A DNA stretch of 22,194 nt from JAAFHZ01 sp964247085 (GTDB lineage Bacteria; Cyanobacteriota; Cyanobacteriia; Cyanobacteriales; Chamaesiphonaceae): contig CAXTSX010000051.1 of NCBI GenBank assembly GCA_964247085.1, positions 1 through 22,194 on the forward strand, given 5' to 3'. Below, in pieces: positions 9,301 to 15,390 of the stretch (its first letter is position 1; the number at the start of each line of letters is the position of its first letter). The notes under the pieces are model-generated. The model did not search any database. It was not told the origin of the DNA and saw only the letters and a program-made list of their open reading frames with translations. Made by a program: the position numbers and the translations under genes.

Positions 9301-9525
9301 AATTTACAAGCTATGGATAATTATGTGGCGAAACCTTTTGTGGGGGATGCGGTGCTGTTTCGATCGCGCATTCAATCGATGGAAAGTGCCCTCGATCCAG
9401 ACTTGAGCTGGGCTTCATTAATCGTTGGCAACTTAGATATCCACGCGATTACTGGCCCGCACTTCAGCATGATGAAAGAACCCCATGTGCGGATTTTGTC
9501 AGAAAAGTTGAAGCTGTATCTATAA
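3319..9525 (+). CDS. Hybrid NRPS-PKS: MT/A C-terminal part, T, KS, AT, KR, T, TE
   Basis: This 2068-residue ORF continues the preceding gene in the same frame. Residues 1-100 are the C-terminal part of the embedded methyltransferase (VPNARL, then LPYRVEINW). A10 (NGKVDRRALP, Lys175) ends the A domain. T1 has GGDSL (Ser232). KS spans about 290-690 with TACSTS (Cys468), EAHGTGT (His604) and KSNVGHL (His644). AT spans about 823-1110 with GHSIGEY (Ser921) and HAFHS (1018-1022), the pattern of malonyl-CoA-specific ATs. KR has TGGLGGIG at 1453 and the Ser1599/1600, Tyr1613, Asn1617 set; it lacks the LDD motif and has HAAGLPGGG instead. T2 has GGDSL (Ser1758). TE has GYSFG (Ser1894), Asp1921 and His2048. 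All catalytic residues checked are intact, so decay beyond the TAG is not evident. The GTG start is only the first possible one after the TAG; the true polypeptide was probably one chain of about 3090 residues from 247. No post-assembly tailoring gene follows. Confidence 0.9.
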   Translation: MSTLSDIVQRLQQKPVACCRVENVPNARLSEDIWLMEIIHRSTETTTVAELQTYLQEHPAVVGIEPEAWWDLAAILPYRVEINWSSGTLGYYDVTFFHVDPSGIVDPSGVSAGDQQRSVVRPQPWHTYGNNPSFGKDSINLAAQFRTFLQDKLPDYMLPSAFVILPELPLTLNGKVDRRALPAPEIERSQLNTVYVQPQNETEEAIARVWQEVLKLDKVGISDNFFEIGGDSLLMAQLSSKLSQVLGRQLSIVELFQYPTIQSLSQHLWPQNQDRSSTTGYKSQRRKIEQSEIAIIGMAGRFPGANTIDEFWTNIRDGVNSIVELSDEELAAAGVTASLISDPNYVKAAAYLPNIAGFDAAFFSYSGKEAELTDPQQRLYLECAWEALENAGYPPQSHNYSVGVYGGAAHNTYLFSNISKNRDLEPGRFVDSGTGVQVLVGNGGDYLTTRVAYKLNLNGPAINIQTACSTSLVAVHMACQSLLQGECDLALAGGVSLLVPQKVGYLYQEGLMLSADGRCHAFDAGANGTVFGDGVGIVVLKPLAQAIADGDCIQAVIKGTAINNDGNLKVSFTAPSVDGQAAVIAEAQQAAAIDPQTITYIEAHGTGTPLGDPIEVAALTQAFRVKTAQKGFCAIGSVKSNVGHLTTAAGIAGLIKTVLALKHQQLPPTLNFEQPNPDIDFANSPFYVNTQLSPWVSPAAPRRAGVSSFGFGGTNAHVILEESPLASSLAFAPNHQAPRPQLLLLSAKTATALDKATTNLATYLQQHPDLDLNDVAHTLAVGRSEFNYRRMAIAPDLPEAIEILQSQANTRVFSNQGTIQSQQVVFMFSGQGSQYVNMAGELYQTEPYFQEQVDRCCEILIPHLGCDLRQILYPSTDDRTTAEQKLQHTSLTQPALFVIEYALAQLWMSWGIVPNAMIGHSIGEYVAATLAGVFSLADALALVVQRGRLMESLPAGSMLAVPLSAATVQSLLTGTMLQIAAINGSENCVVSGTTNEIKDLQAKLIIQDIESRALQTSHAFHSPMMEPILAPFIAQVQQVELNVPTIPYISNVTGTWITAAEAIDPNYYAKHLRQTVRFADGVQQVCQQSHSVLLEVGPGKTLSSLVKSHPDRSTQQITINSTRHPQDQTSDVTVLLQAVGQLWLAGVEIDWAKFRAVSSPSQSYRIPLPTYPFEHKNYWIEPTPAPGKTPLETGKKRDINEWFYVPIWKQSVQQLRVNDRLREQPVLVFLDQCGIGQQVVKQLQNQGQRVITVVAGKKFQQKSSQAYQINPQQRDDYQLMMQRIWASGLQPGSMMHCWSLTPDRSNQDLSLKLVEKELELGFYSLLFLTQALGQQDNPTAIDLIVVSNQLQKVTGEERLHPGKAPILGPVKVIGQEYHHLNCRTVDVVLPAGRPPANSKIVAQLLRELHCPTTDQLLAYRGHQRWVQELEAVTIAPRSTAVPPLKKGGVYLVTGGLGGIGLSIADHLTDRVQAKLILMGRSSLPDRTAWPQWLLQQGDQDQTSIKIKQVQALEAKGAEVLVLAADVTDPQAMSAALAIAQQRFGQINGVIHAAGLPGGGVIQLKTQPAAASILAPKVIGTIVLQQIFQHKSLDFMLLCSSIESILGEFGQMDYVAANAFLDAYAQSAVESGSPVISINWDAWQKVGMAVKSCHDQKRAGIIDLETAILPAEGLEIFDRILASGFAQVAVSTRDLPTRISQIAQLQELQDPVNIDQPGLLTTQLESTQVEKIVSDVWQQSLGLDRMGPDDNFFELGGDSLVAVQIITKLRKTLDENIPLATFLKAPTIRQLTALLDRSAAQPSDDKVLSWSCLVPIQTQGTKPPLFCVHALGGNVLDYFLLSQYLGSDQPFYGLQSLGLDGQQQPLHRVEDMAKQYIQEIQAIQPTGPYFLSGYSFGAMIAFEMAQQLAAQGQSIGLLAFLDGSSPLLPNTRPSPWKTLGVHLDNLWQLSPPEKFTYIKHRLDYRQNNASIRDMLISQWTTAEGLSQHLVDLLDGNLQAMDNYVAKPFVGDAVLFRSRIQSMESALDPDLSWASLIVGNLDIHAITGPHFSMMKEPHVRILSEKLKLYL
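3616..3648. repeat. Short duplication/inverted repeat in the MT-A10 linker
   Basis: Arms GACCCCT (3616-3622) and AGGGGTC (3642-3648) are perfect inverted copies around a 19-base loop. The same stretch encodes a tandem VDPSGI-VDPSGV peptide between the end of the methyltransferase and the C-terminal A subdomain. It lies in a linker, so it probably does not harm folding. It may be a small insertion or a local 18-base duplication. Confidence 0.45.
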
Positions 9526-9570
9526 TTTTTGGTCAACAATGCTTTGATTTATCCAAAAAAATCTAACATT

Positions 9571-10335
9571 TTAACCGATCGATTTCTCGGATAGGGCGAT
9601 CACCTCTGGACTACGGGCTAATTCAATAATGATTTGGTTTAACTGAGTTGTAAAGTCAGCTTCAGTGGCCACTTCACCCATACTTCTAATTAGATCGGTG
9701 TAGAATTGGGCATCGCCCGTGAGCCGCTGCCAAAAAGCCTGCCCCACCATCACTGGATAATGGTACTGTTCGGTAATTCGCCGATAATGGCCGCTCAGAT
9801 CAGCGGGAGTGCCGTAGATTACCCCCACCAGCAGATCATCGATCGAGAGTCGCAAGTTATTGGTTCTGGATAAATTGAGCACACTTTTAAAATGACCAGC
9901 GATCGTCTCCACATCATCTTTATTGATATTATTGGGGCCAGATTTTAGCTGACAATATTTGCGATGACCATCTATTTGATCAATAAATTCAATATCAATC
10001 CCGCTGGTAGTGCTCCCAAAGGAGGACAATACTTCGCTGGTGAATTTTTGAATATTGGTGCCAAAGGAGGTGGTAATAGAAGTACCCAGCACCCGAGGAT
10101 AAATCAGCGCCTTGGCAATACTTTCTGGGTTAGAATTACCGGTCAAAAAATTAGCGAGGTACACTGCCAAAAAAGGGTTGATATTAAATTCCTGCGGATT
10201 GGTCAGCTTCTGGGCGTTGCGGATATGATTGGCCGCCAGGGTTTCCCGAAACCATTGTTTGGACTTGTCTAAAATTTCTTGCTTTTCACTGGGTTGCATT
10301 GATACTGGTGTATTGACAAGTGCGGCGGACTTCAT
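9571..10335 (-). CDS. Type II restriction endonuclease, EcoO109I/PmeII-like
   Basis: A 254-residue protein with the look of a PD-(D/E)xK nuclease: GIDIEFID (Asp114, Glu116) followed by a turn and CQLKSG (Gln129, Lys131), the core of the fold in restriction enzymes that cleave DNA with Mg2+. The overall pattern, with an N-terminal helical part, an INPFLAVYLANFLTG segment and the core at 110-150, resembles the EcoO109I/PmeII endonuclease family. The divergent neighbour is a C5-cytosine methyltransferase, which fits a complete restriction-modification system. The recognition site cannot be read from the sequence. The start is uncertain: the ATG at 10335 leaves almost no room for a promoter, whereas the internal ATG at 10299 (MQPSEK) would place a TATGAT element (10343-10338, minus strand) correctly upstream. 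The gene is convergent with the megasynthase, with 45 bases between the two stops. Confidence 0.65.
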   Translation of the reverse strand: MKSAALVNTPVSMQPSEKQEILDKSKQWFRETLAANHIRNAQKLTNPQEFNINPFLAVYLANFLTGNSNPESIAKALIYPRVLGTSITTSFGTNIQKFTSEVLSSFGSTTSGIDIEFIDQIDGHRKYCQLKSGPNNINKDDVETIAGHFKSVLNLSRTNNLRLSIDDLLVGVIYGTPADLSGHYRRITEQYHYPVMVGQAFWQRLTGDAQFYTDLIRSMGEVATEADFTTQLNQIIIELARSPEVIALSEKSIG

Positions 10336-10342
10336 CCATCAT

Positions 10343-10362
10343 ATAACCATGATCAAGGTTAT
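10343..10362. promoter_or_regulatory. Candidate operator: 20-bp palindrome between restriction and methyltransferase genes
   Basis: ATAACCATGATCAAGGTTAT is symmetrical at 18 of 20 positions (arms ATAACC/GGTTAT, centre TGATCA; only the A/A pair at 10349/10356 breaks it). It lies between the divergent endonuclease and methyltransferase genes. Its left arm overlaps possible -10 elements for both directions: TATAAC (10342-10347) rightward and TATGAT leftward. A perfect TTGACA lies at 10313-10318, but it is 23 bases from TATAAC, longer than the usual 17. The methyltransferase has an N-terminal MerR-like DNA-binding domain, and regulators of that class bind dyads of about this length. Binding is an inference. 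Confidence 0.5.
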
Positions 10363-10372
10363 CGCAGGCGGC

Positions 10373-11650
10373 ATGAAAGAATACTACGCTCTATCGGAAG
10401 TGGCCGATATGCTGTCGGTCTCGAAGGAGACTCTGCGGCGCTGGGACGCTAATGGTAAATTGCGATCTATCCGCCTCCCCAATAACTATCGAGTTTACCC
10501 AGCTGAATCGCTGCGCCAGTTTGAAGCTTTGAGCTTTTTGTTCGAGCCAGATTATTTAACACCTGTTGATCATACGCCCGGCCAGGACTATACCGTCGCC
10601 GAGTTATTTGCGGGGGCTGGCGGGCTGGCGCTGGGCTTGGAGCAGGCCGGACTGCATTGCCAGCTCCTGAATGAAATTGATCCTTGGGCCTGTGCCACTT
10701 TGCGGACTAATCGTCCCCAGTGGCAAGTCTGGGAAGGGGATGTGGCCAAGTTTTCCTTTACGGAATATGCTCAGTCGATCGATGTCGTAACCGGTGGTTT
10801 CCCTTGTCAAACTTTTAGTTACGCTGGTAAAAAACTAGGATTAGAAGATGCCCGAGGCACCCTGTTTTTTGAGTTTGCCCGCGCTGTTCAAGAAATCCAG
10901 CCCTTAATCTGTGTGGGGGAGAATGTCCGGGGTCTGCTCACTCATAATGATGGTGAAACCATTGCTGGCATGATCTCGGTATTAGATGAATTGGGTTACG
11001 AAGTGATTCCGCCAAAGGTGCTGAAGGCGATTTTTCAACGAGTGCCCCAAAAACGCGAACGACTATTTTTGGTGGGGATCAAGAAAGGCACTAATATCCA
11101 ATTTGATTATCCCCCTCCCCAGCGGGAGATTTACACCGTGCGCGATGCCTTGCAGGCCGGTCGGTTGTTTGATTGTGATGTGCCTACGGCTCCCGGTCAA
11201 ATCTATCCTCGCCGCAAACGCCAGATTATGGAGATGGTGCCGCCGGGGGGCTATTGGCGGGATTTACCGCTCAAAGTCCAAAAGGAATATATGCTGAAGA
11301 GCTTTTATTTGGGGGGCGGCAAAACTGGGATGGCGCGGCGGATGAGCTGGGATGAACCCTGTTTGACGCTGACTACTTCTCCGGCGCAGAAACAGACAGA
11401 GCGCTGTCATCCCTCCGAAACTCGCCCTTTTACGATCCGGGAGTATGCCCGGATTCAGACTTTCCCTGATGACTGGCAGTTTCAGGGTTCGATGAATCAG
11501 GTGTATAAGCAAATTGGGAATGCAGTGCCGGTGAATTTGGCGGCAGCGATCGGACGGCAGTTAGTGCAGTCGCTGAATGAATATTATGGCAGGCAGTTAT
11601 CTCTCAACAAGAAGACCAAGGCTCGGCGGACTACCACTTCAGCAAGTTGA
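10373..11650 (+). CDS. C5-cytosine DNA methyltransferase with N-terminal MerR-like helix-turn-helix
   Basis: Predicted to transfer a methyl group from SAM to carbon 5 of cytosine in the site cut by the divergent endonuclease, protecting host DNA. Residues about 4-50 (YYALSEVADMLSVSKETLRRW and the following wing) form a MerR/excisionase-type helix-turn-helix. The catalytic domain follows: motif I FAGAGG at 79-84, motif IV GGFPCQ with catalytic Cys145, motif VI GENV at 182-185, motif VIII QKRERLF, then the target-recognition region, motif IX REYARIQTFPDDW and motif X QIGNAVPVN. All key motifs are intact. I choose the ATG at 10373 because it begins directly before the helix-turn-helix and leaves the palindrome at 10343-10362 upstream. 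ATG 10349 lies inside that palindrome, and a longer 10229 start would overlap the endonuclease gene. The last about 25 residues are a basic Ser/Thr/Lys/Arg tail beyond the family core and run 20 bases into ndhE. Confidence 0.9.
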   Translation: MKEYYALSEVADMLSVSKETLRRWDANGKLRSIRLPNNYRVYPAESLRQFEALSFLFEPDYLTPVDHTPGQDYTVAELFAGAGGLALGLEQAGLHCQLLNEIDPWACATLRTNRPQWQVWEGDVAKFSFTEYAQSIDVVTGGFPCQTFSYAGKKLGLEDARGTLFFEFARAVQEIQPLICVGENVRGLLTHNDGETIAGMISVLDELGYEVIPPKVLKAIFQRVPQKRERLFLVGIKKGTNIQFDYPPPQREIYTVRDALQAGRLFDCDVPTAPGQIYPRRKRQIMEMVPPGGYWRDLPLKVQKEYMLKSFYLGGGKTGMARRMSWDEPCLTLTTSPAQKQTERCHPSETRPFTIREYARIQTFPDDWQFQGSMNQVYKQIGNAVPVNLAAAIGRQLVQSLNEYYGRQLSLNKKTKARRTTTSAS

Positions 11651-11942
11651 ATTGTTCCATATCGACGGTCATGCGGTTACGGTAGATGGCCAGGACGATG
11701 GCGAGACCGACGGCGGCTTCGGCGGCGGCGATGGCAATTACGAATACGGCGAAGACTTGGCCTTTGATGCCGACGGGGTCAATAAAGTTGGAGAATCCCA
11801 TCAGGTTGAGGTTGACGGCGTTCAGCATTAGTTCGATCGACATTAAGACGCGGACGGCGTTACGGCTGGTGACTAGTCCGTAGATGCCGATGCAGAAGAG
11901 GGCGGCGGCAATGACGAGGAAGTAAGAGAGTTGTAGTTGCAT
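11631..11942 (-). CDS. ndhE: NAD(P)H-quinone oxidoreductase subunit 4L (NdhE)
   Basis: A 103-residue membrane subunit of the thylakoid NDH-1 complex, homologous to NuoK of complex I, which takes part in cyclic electron flow and respiration. Three transmembrane helices are visible, with the conserved acidic helices (IELMLNAVNLNL and AEAAVGLAIVLAIYR) that carry the family's membrane glutamates. Length is normal for NdhE. It is the last gene of the ndhA-I-G-E run. Its 3' end is overlapped by the convergent methyltransferase gene by 20 bases. It is separated from ndhG by an unusually long 187-base gap that holds hairpins. Confidence 0.95.
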   Translation of the reverse strand: MQLQLSYFLVIAAALFCIGIYGLVTSRNAVRVLMSIELMLNAVNLNLMGFSNFIDPVGIKGQVFAVFVIAIAAAEAAVGLAIVLAIYRNRMTVDMEQFNLLKW

Positions 11943-12054
11943 GGTTTTAAAGGTTGGATATGTGCTTACCAGCCCAGCTAGGATTGAAATTTTTAGCGTC
12001 AGCTTGGGTTAAGAAAATATTTATTATTTAGTGCAAGGTTAGAGGAGCCCGGAT

Positions 12055-12125
12055 CTGGGGGTTCTGACCCCCAGTCCCCCCATTGAGGTGCGACAGCGCC
12101 CCCCTCAAACTCCCCGCGCAAGGGG
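12055..12125. repeat. Three consecutive G/C-rich stem-loops between ndhG and ndhE
   Basis: Within 71 bases there are three inverted repeats: CTGGGGGT-TCTG-ACCCCCAG (12055-12074, eight perfect pairs); GAGG...CCTC enclosing GCG/CGC (12085-12106, imperfect); and CCCC-GCGCAA-GGGG (12112-12125). There is no T-tract, so a simple terminator is unlikely. The block is far more G/C-rich than the flanking intergenic bases and looks like a dispersed cyanobacterial intergenic repeat. Lying inside an operon, it could shape processing or the relative levels of ndhG and ndhE message. That role is inference. Confidence 0.55.
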
Positions 12126-12129
12126 TCAA

Positions 12130-12717
12130 TTACTTTCCAACTAGTTCTCTAGCTCGTTCTGGTAGGGTTAGGGCTGATTCTTCGGTGTTTTCGCCGGGGA
12201 CGTCGGGAATAAACTCCCGCCGTGCTAGGACGATCGCTCCAATCATGGCAATTAGCAATAAAACAGAAGATAGCTCGAAAGGTAACAAGAAATCAGTGAA
12301 GAAGTGCTTAGCTAGCGGCACCAAAGAACCAGCAGGCGCTGTTTCCGTGGAAATCTGCCAAGGCGTAATTACGGCGACGGTAGAAAGCAGGGCAAACAAA
12401 CCAGCACAGACGGCGGCGGCACTAATCCGACTGACCCACAGGTTTTTAGTGGGTTTAAAATCTTCTCTTTTGTTAACTAACATGATGGCAAACAAAATTA
12501 AGACATTGACTGCTCCGACGTAAATCAGGATTTGAGCCGCCGAGACAAAATCGGCATTGAGCAAAATATATAGCCCCGCCATGCTGATAAATACACCGCC
12601 CAGCAAGAATGCCGAATAGACAATATTACTGAGTAGTACTACGCCCAACGCCGTCCCGAGCATTAAAAATGAGAGAACGACAAAGGAGACGAATTGGACA
12701 CCTTGGGGAATATTCAT
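12130..12717 (-). CDS. ndhG: NAD(P)H-quinone oxidoreductase subunit 6 (NdhG)
   Basis: A 195-residue integral membrane subunit of NDH-1, homologous to NuoJ. Five hydrophobic helices are visible. The conserved third-helix region NADFVSAAQILIYVGAVNVLILFAIMLV is present (written here as two overlapping pieces: NADFVSAAQILIYVG and YVGAVNVLILFAIMLV); the family's pi-bulge lies there. The C-terminal tail after AMIGAIVLARRE is soluble and acidic. The start is 14 bases after the ndhI stop, with no strong Shine-Dalgarno, so translation is probably coupled to ndhI. Confidence 0.95.
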   Translation of the reverse strand: MNIPQGVQFVSFVVLSFLMLGTALGVVLLSNIVYSAFLLGGVFISMAGLYILLNADFVSAAQILIYVGAVNVLILFAIMLVNKREDFKPTKNLWVSRISAAAVCAGLFALLSTVAVITPWQISTETAPAGSLVPLAKHFFTDFLLPFELSSVLLLIAMIGAIVLARREFIPDVPGENTEESALTLPERARELVGK

Positions 12718-12731
12718 AACTTAAAATTCGC

Positions 12732-13316
12732 TTATTTTTCGGAGGAGGCGTTGATTTCTTCAGGACGTTGACCGGCACGTTGCGCGTCAGCAGGCAGATC
12801 GTGAGGATCCATCACGCCTTTAGGCAGATAAGCAAGGGTGCGTAGCGGTGTGACCATCGGATCGTTAGTCACTTTGTAGGGCAACCGACCGAGAGCCACA
12901 CTGTCATAGTTCAATTCGTGTCGATCGTACGTGGCCAATTCATATTCTTCGGTCATGGATAGGCAATTGGTGGGGCAATATTCCACACAGTTGCCACAAA
13001 AAATACAAACGCCAAAGTCGATGCTGTAAGCATCTAGTTTCTTCTTTTTACTGGCCTTATCGAATTGGTAATCAACTACCGGTAGGTTGATCGGACAGAC
13101 GCGCACGCAAACTTCGCAGGCGATACATTTGTCAAATTCAAAATGAATTCTGCCCCGAAAGCGTTCGGAAGGAATTAGCTTTTCGTAGGGATATTGGACA
13201 GTGATCGGACGGCGCTGCATGTGGTCAAAAGTAACCGCCATGCCCTGGCCAATATACTTGGCAGACTGGACGGTTTCTTTGCCGTAGTCTACTACTTGTT
13301 TAAGAAATTTCAACAT
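12732..13316 (-). CDS. ndhI: NAD(P)H-quinone oxidoreductase subunit I, 2x[4Fe-4S] ferredoxin-like (NdhI)
   Basis: A 194-residue peripheral-arm subunit of NDH-1 that passes electrons through two [4Fe-4S] clusters toward the quinone site. Both cluster motifs are complete: Cys64, 67, 70 with Cys74 (CIACEVCVRVCP), and Cys104, 107, 110 with Cys114 (CIFCGNCVEYCP). The N-terminal amphipathic segment is typical. A Shine-Dalgarno AGGAG lies at 13331-13327 on the minus strand, ten bases before the ATG. It sits 33 bases after ndhA in the same operon. Confidence 0.97.
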   Translation of the reverse strand: MLKFLKQVVDYGKETVQSAKYIGQGMAVTFDHMQRRPITVQYPYEKLIPSERFRGRIHFEFDKCIACEVCVRVCPINLPVVDYQFDKASKKKKLDAYSIDFGVCIFCGNCVEYCPTNCLSMTEEYELATYDRHELNYDSVALGRLPYKVTNDPMVTPLRTLAYLPKGVMDPHDLPADAQRAGQRPEEINASSEK

Positions 13317-13349
13317 CGAGGGAATTCTCCTGGAAACTAGGGTGACAGT

Positions 13350-14468
13350 TTAGCCACCGAAAAATGCTGGAAAGGTGATTTTGAGAGCGGCAGTGAGTAA
13401 TAAGTTAGCCAGAGCGATCGGGAGCAAAAACTTCCAACCCAGATTGAGTAGTTGATCGATACGCACTCGGGGTACTGTCCAGCGAGTTAAAACGGCTAAG
13501 AATACCAACAGATAGGCTTTCAGCACCGTCATGGTGATTCCTAAGGAAGCATCAATGACCTGTAACCAGGAGCTATCCGGACTAGCATTCAGCCAGTGAC
13601 CAATGAGTTCGATCGGAATGGGGCTAGACCAGCCACCCAAATAGAGAATCGCTACGAATAGCGCAGATAAGACCAAGTTAACGTAGGAAGCAATATAAAA
13701 CAGCGCAAACTTCATCCCGGCGTACTCAGTCTGATAACCGGCGACTAGTTCTTCTTCGGCTTCCGGCAAGTCAAAGGGCAATCTCTCGCACTCAGCCAGG
13801 GCGGCAATCCAAAAAATCACGAAGCCAAAGGGCTGCCGCCAAATATTCCAGGATAAAATGCCCAGGCCAGATTGTTGATTGACGATATCGATCGTACTCA
13901 AACTATTCGACATCATGACCACGGCCAAAACCGCTAGGGCCAGCGGAATTTCGTAGCTAATCGACTGCGCCGCGGCTCTCAAGCCGCCCAAGAGCGCATA
14001 TTTATTGTTGGAAGCATAACCAGACATCAGGAGTCCGATCGGCGCAATACTAGAGAGAGCAATCCACAAAAATACGCCAGTGGTAATATTGGTAACTACC
14101 AGATTTTGACCAAAGGGTACAATCAGATATGAGAGGAATACTGGCAGGACTACTATGATTGGTCCGGTCGTGAAGAGATAGGGATCGGCCTTGGCGGGCA
14201 GAATATCTTCTTTAAACAGGAGTTTTAGTCCATCGGCGACTGGCTGGAGTACTCCTAAGGGGCCAGCGTATTCTGGTCCAATCCGCTGTTGAGCGGCGGC
14301 GGATACTTTCCGCTCCAGCCAGACATTTACAAATACTCCCAGGGTGGCACCGATGAGCATCAGCAGCATGGGAAAAGGCATCCACAGGACTTTGGCTAAA
14401 TCGGCAGCAATGCCCAAGTCACCGAGGGATTCGATAAAAGTTCCTTGTAAGTCAATACCCGAATTCAT
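13350..14468 (-). CDS. ndhA: NAD(P)H-quinone oxidoreductase subunit 1 (NdhA)
   Basis: A 372-residue membrane subunit of NDH-1, homologous to NuoH, which forms the quinone chamber together with the peripheral arm. About eight transmembrane helices are visible. The family signatures ERKVSAAAQQRIGPEYAGP and ECERLPFDLPEAEEELVAGY are intact; the acidic loop of the second is the conserved quinone-site region. First gene of the ndhA-I-G-E run. AGAGG about five bases before the ATG at 14468 is a plausible ribosome binding site. Confidence 0.97.
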   Translation of the reverse strand: MNSGIDLQGTFIESLGDLGIAADLAKVLWMPFPMLLMLIGATLGVFVNVWLERKVSAAAQQRIGPEYAGPLGVLQPVADGLKLLFKEDILPAKADPYLFTTGPIIVVLPVFLSYLIVPFGQNLVVTNITTGVFLWIALSSIAPIGLLMSGYASNNKYALLGGLRAAAQSISYEIPLALAVLAVVMMSNSLSTIDIVNQQSGLGILSWNIWRQPFGFVIFWIAALAECERLPFDLPEAEEELVAGYQTEYAGMKFALFYIASYVNLVLSALFVAILYLGGWSSPIPIELIGHWLNASPDSSWLQVIDASLGITMTVLKAYLLVFLAVLTRWTVPRVRIDQLLNLGWKFLLPIALANLLLTAALKITFPAFFGG

Positions 14469-14592
14469 TCCAACCTCTTATCTTGACCGTAGGGCACATC
14501 ATTGTTGTAGGCAGTTTAGAGCCATCCTGTAGCCCAGTATATCTTGCTCGGAGCCAGAATACATTCTGTTCGTCGATGATTTTGATCGCACT
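14469..14592 (-). promoter_or_regulatory. Gap upstream of ndhA, possible operon promoter
   Basis: The 124 bases between the YdcF-family stop and ndhA contain no ORF. On the minus strand a TATACT element lies at 14541-14536, about 70 bases before the ndhA ATG. It is a reasonable -10, but the matching -35 (TGTATT at a 16-base spacing) is weak. A start of the ndh operon here is plausible but not proven. Confidence 0.3.
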
Positions 14593-15390
14593 TTAGCTCC
14601 AACCTTTCACAGTGTAAATCCAAGTACCAATGTACTCCTTGAGAGCAGTGGTGAAATGCTCCAGCCTTTCGGAGTCGGGAATCGCACCCAAGGCGGCTGC
14701 TTCCCAGGTGCGGTTTGGTTCATCTAAGGCTAATTGAGAAGCTAGATAATCGCTGGGGGCGGGGATCACCTCCATTTTCAATTTCCGGAAAATCCGGAGG
14801 GAGCGGGGCATATGAAAAGCAGAGGTGACTAGTAATACCTTCTTAATCTGGCGATCAGCCATGATCTTCTGGACATTGATGGCATTTTCGTAGGTATTTA
14901 AGGAGTCGGGTTCCTGGATGATGGCAGTGGCCGGAACGCCCAGATCCTGAGTTAAAACTGTGGCAATATCAGAGGATTCTGGATCGCCATAGTCTTTCCA
15001 GTCAATGCGACCACCGCTGACAATAATGAAGGGTGCTTTTCCTTGTTTGTAGAGCTGCGCCGCATAAACTACCCGATCGCCTCTTTCACTCAGATCAACC
15101 CCCGGACGAGGATAGGATTTGGATCTGGTCGCGCCACCCAAGAGGACGATCGCTTCGGCAGCAGGCATTTCGCCCGTGGGAATATTTTGCCATTCCAAGG
15201 ACTTGATGATCTGGTTAGTTGTCCAGGCATTGCTAGAAAGCAGGATGGTCGCTAAGGCTAACCCGACGGGAACCGCTGACCAGCGGGATTTTCGCCACAT
15301 CATAATTAGGTTAATAATTAGCAGCAAGCTAGCGATGCCCAGGGGATACAAAAAAATGAGCGGCAGCAGCTTGGAGAGAAATAGAGCCAT
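14593..15390 (-). CDS. YdcF/SanA-family (DUF218) membrane protein
   Basis: A 265-residue protein with two N-terminal hydrophobic helices (about 5-30 and 38-55) followed by a DUF218 domain. Family marks visible are AIVLLGG, GRIDW after a VSGG strand, NTYENA with the conserved glutamate, and LVTSAFHMPRS. Relatives such as ElyC and SanA act at the cell envelope, but the biochemical reaction is not settled, so no substrate can be given. It is transcribed in the same direction as ndhA and diverges from the photolyase gene. Length is normal for the membrane-anchored form. Confidence 0.85.
   Translation of the reverse strand: MALFLSKLLPLIFLYPLGIASLLLIINLIMMWRKSRWSAVPVGLALATILLSSNAWTTNQIIKSLEWQNIPTGEMPAAEAIVLLGGATRSKSYPRPGVDLSERGDRVVYAAQLYKQGKAPFIIVSGGRIDWKDYGDPESSDIATVLTQDLGVPATAIIQEPDSLNTYENAINVQKIMADRQIKKVLLVTSAFHMPRSLRIFRKLKMEVIPAPSDYLASQLALDEPNRTWEAAALGAIPDSERLEHFTTALKEYIGTWIYTVKGWS

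Noticed and set aside
10229..10372. A longer methyltransferase starting at 10229 or 10349
   Set aside because: The 10229 form overlaps the endonuclease gene with no family match in the added residues, and the 10349 start lies inside the palindrome. The conserved domain starts right after ATG 10373.
12083..12523. Rightward 146-residue ORF over ndhG
   Set aside because: It is the antisense shadow of the well-supported ndhG gene and resembles no known protein.
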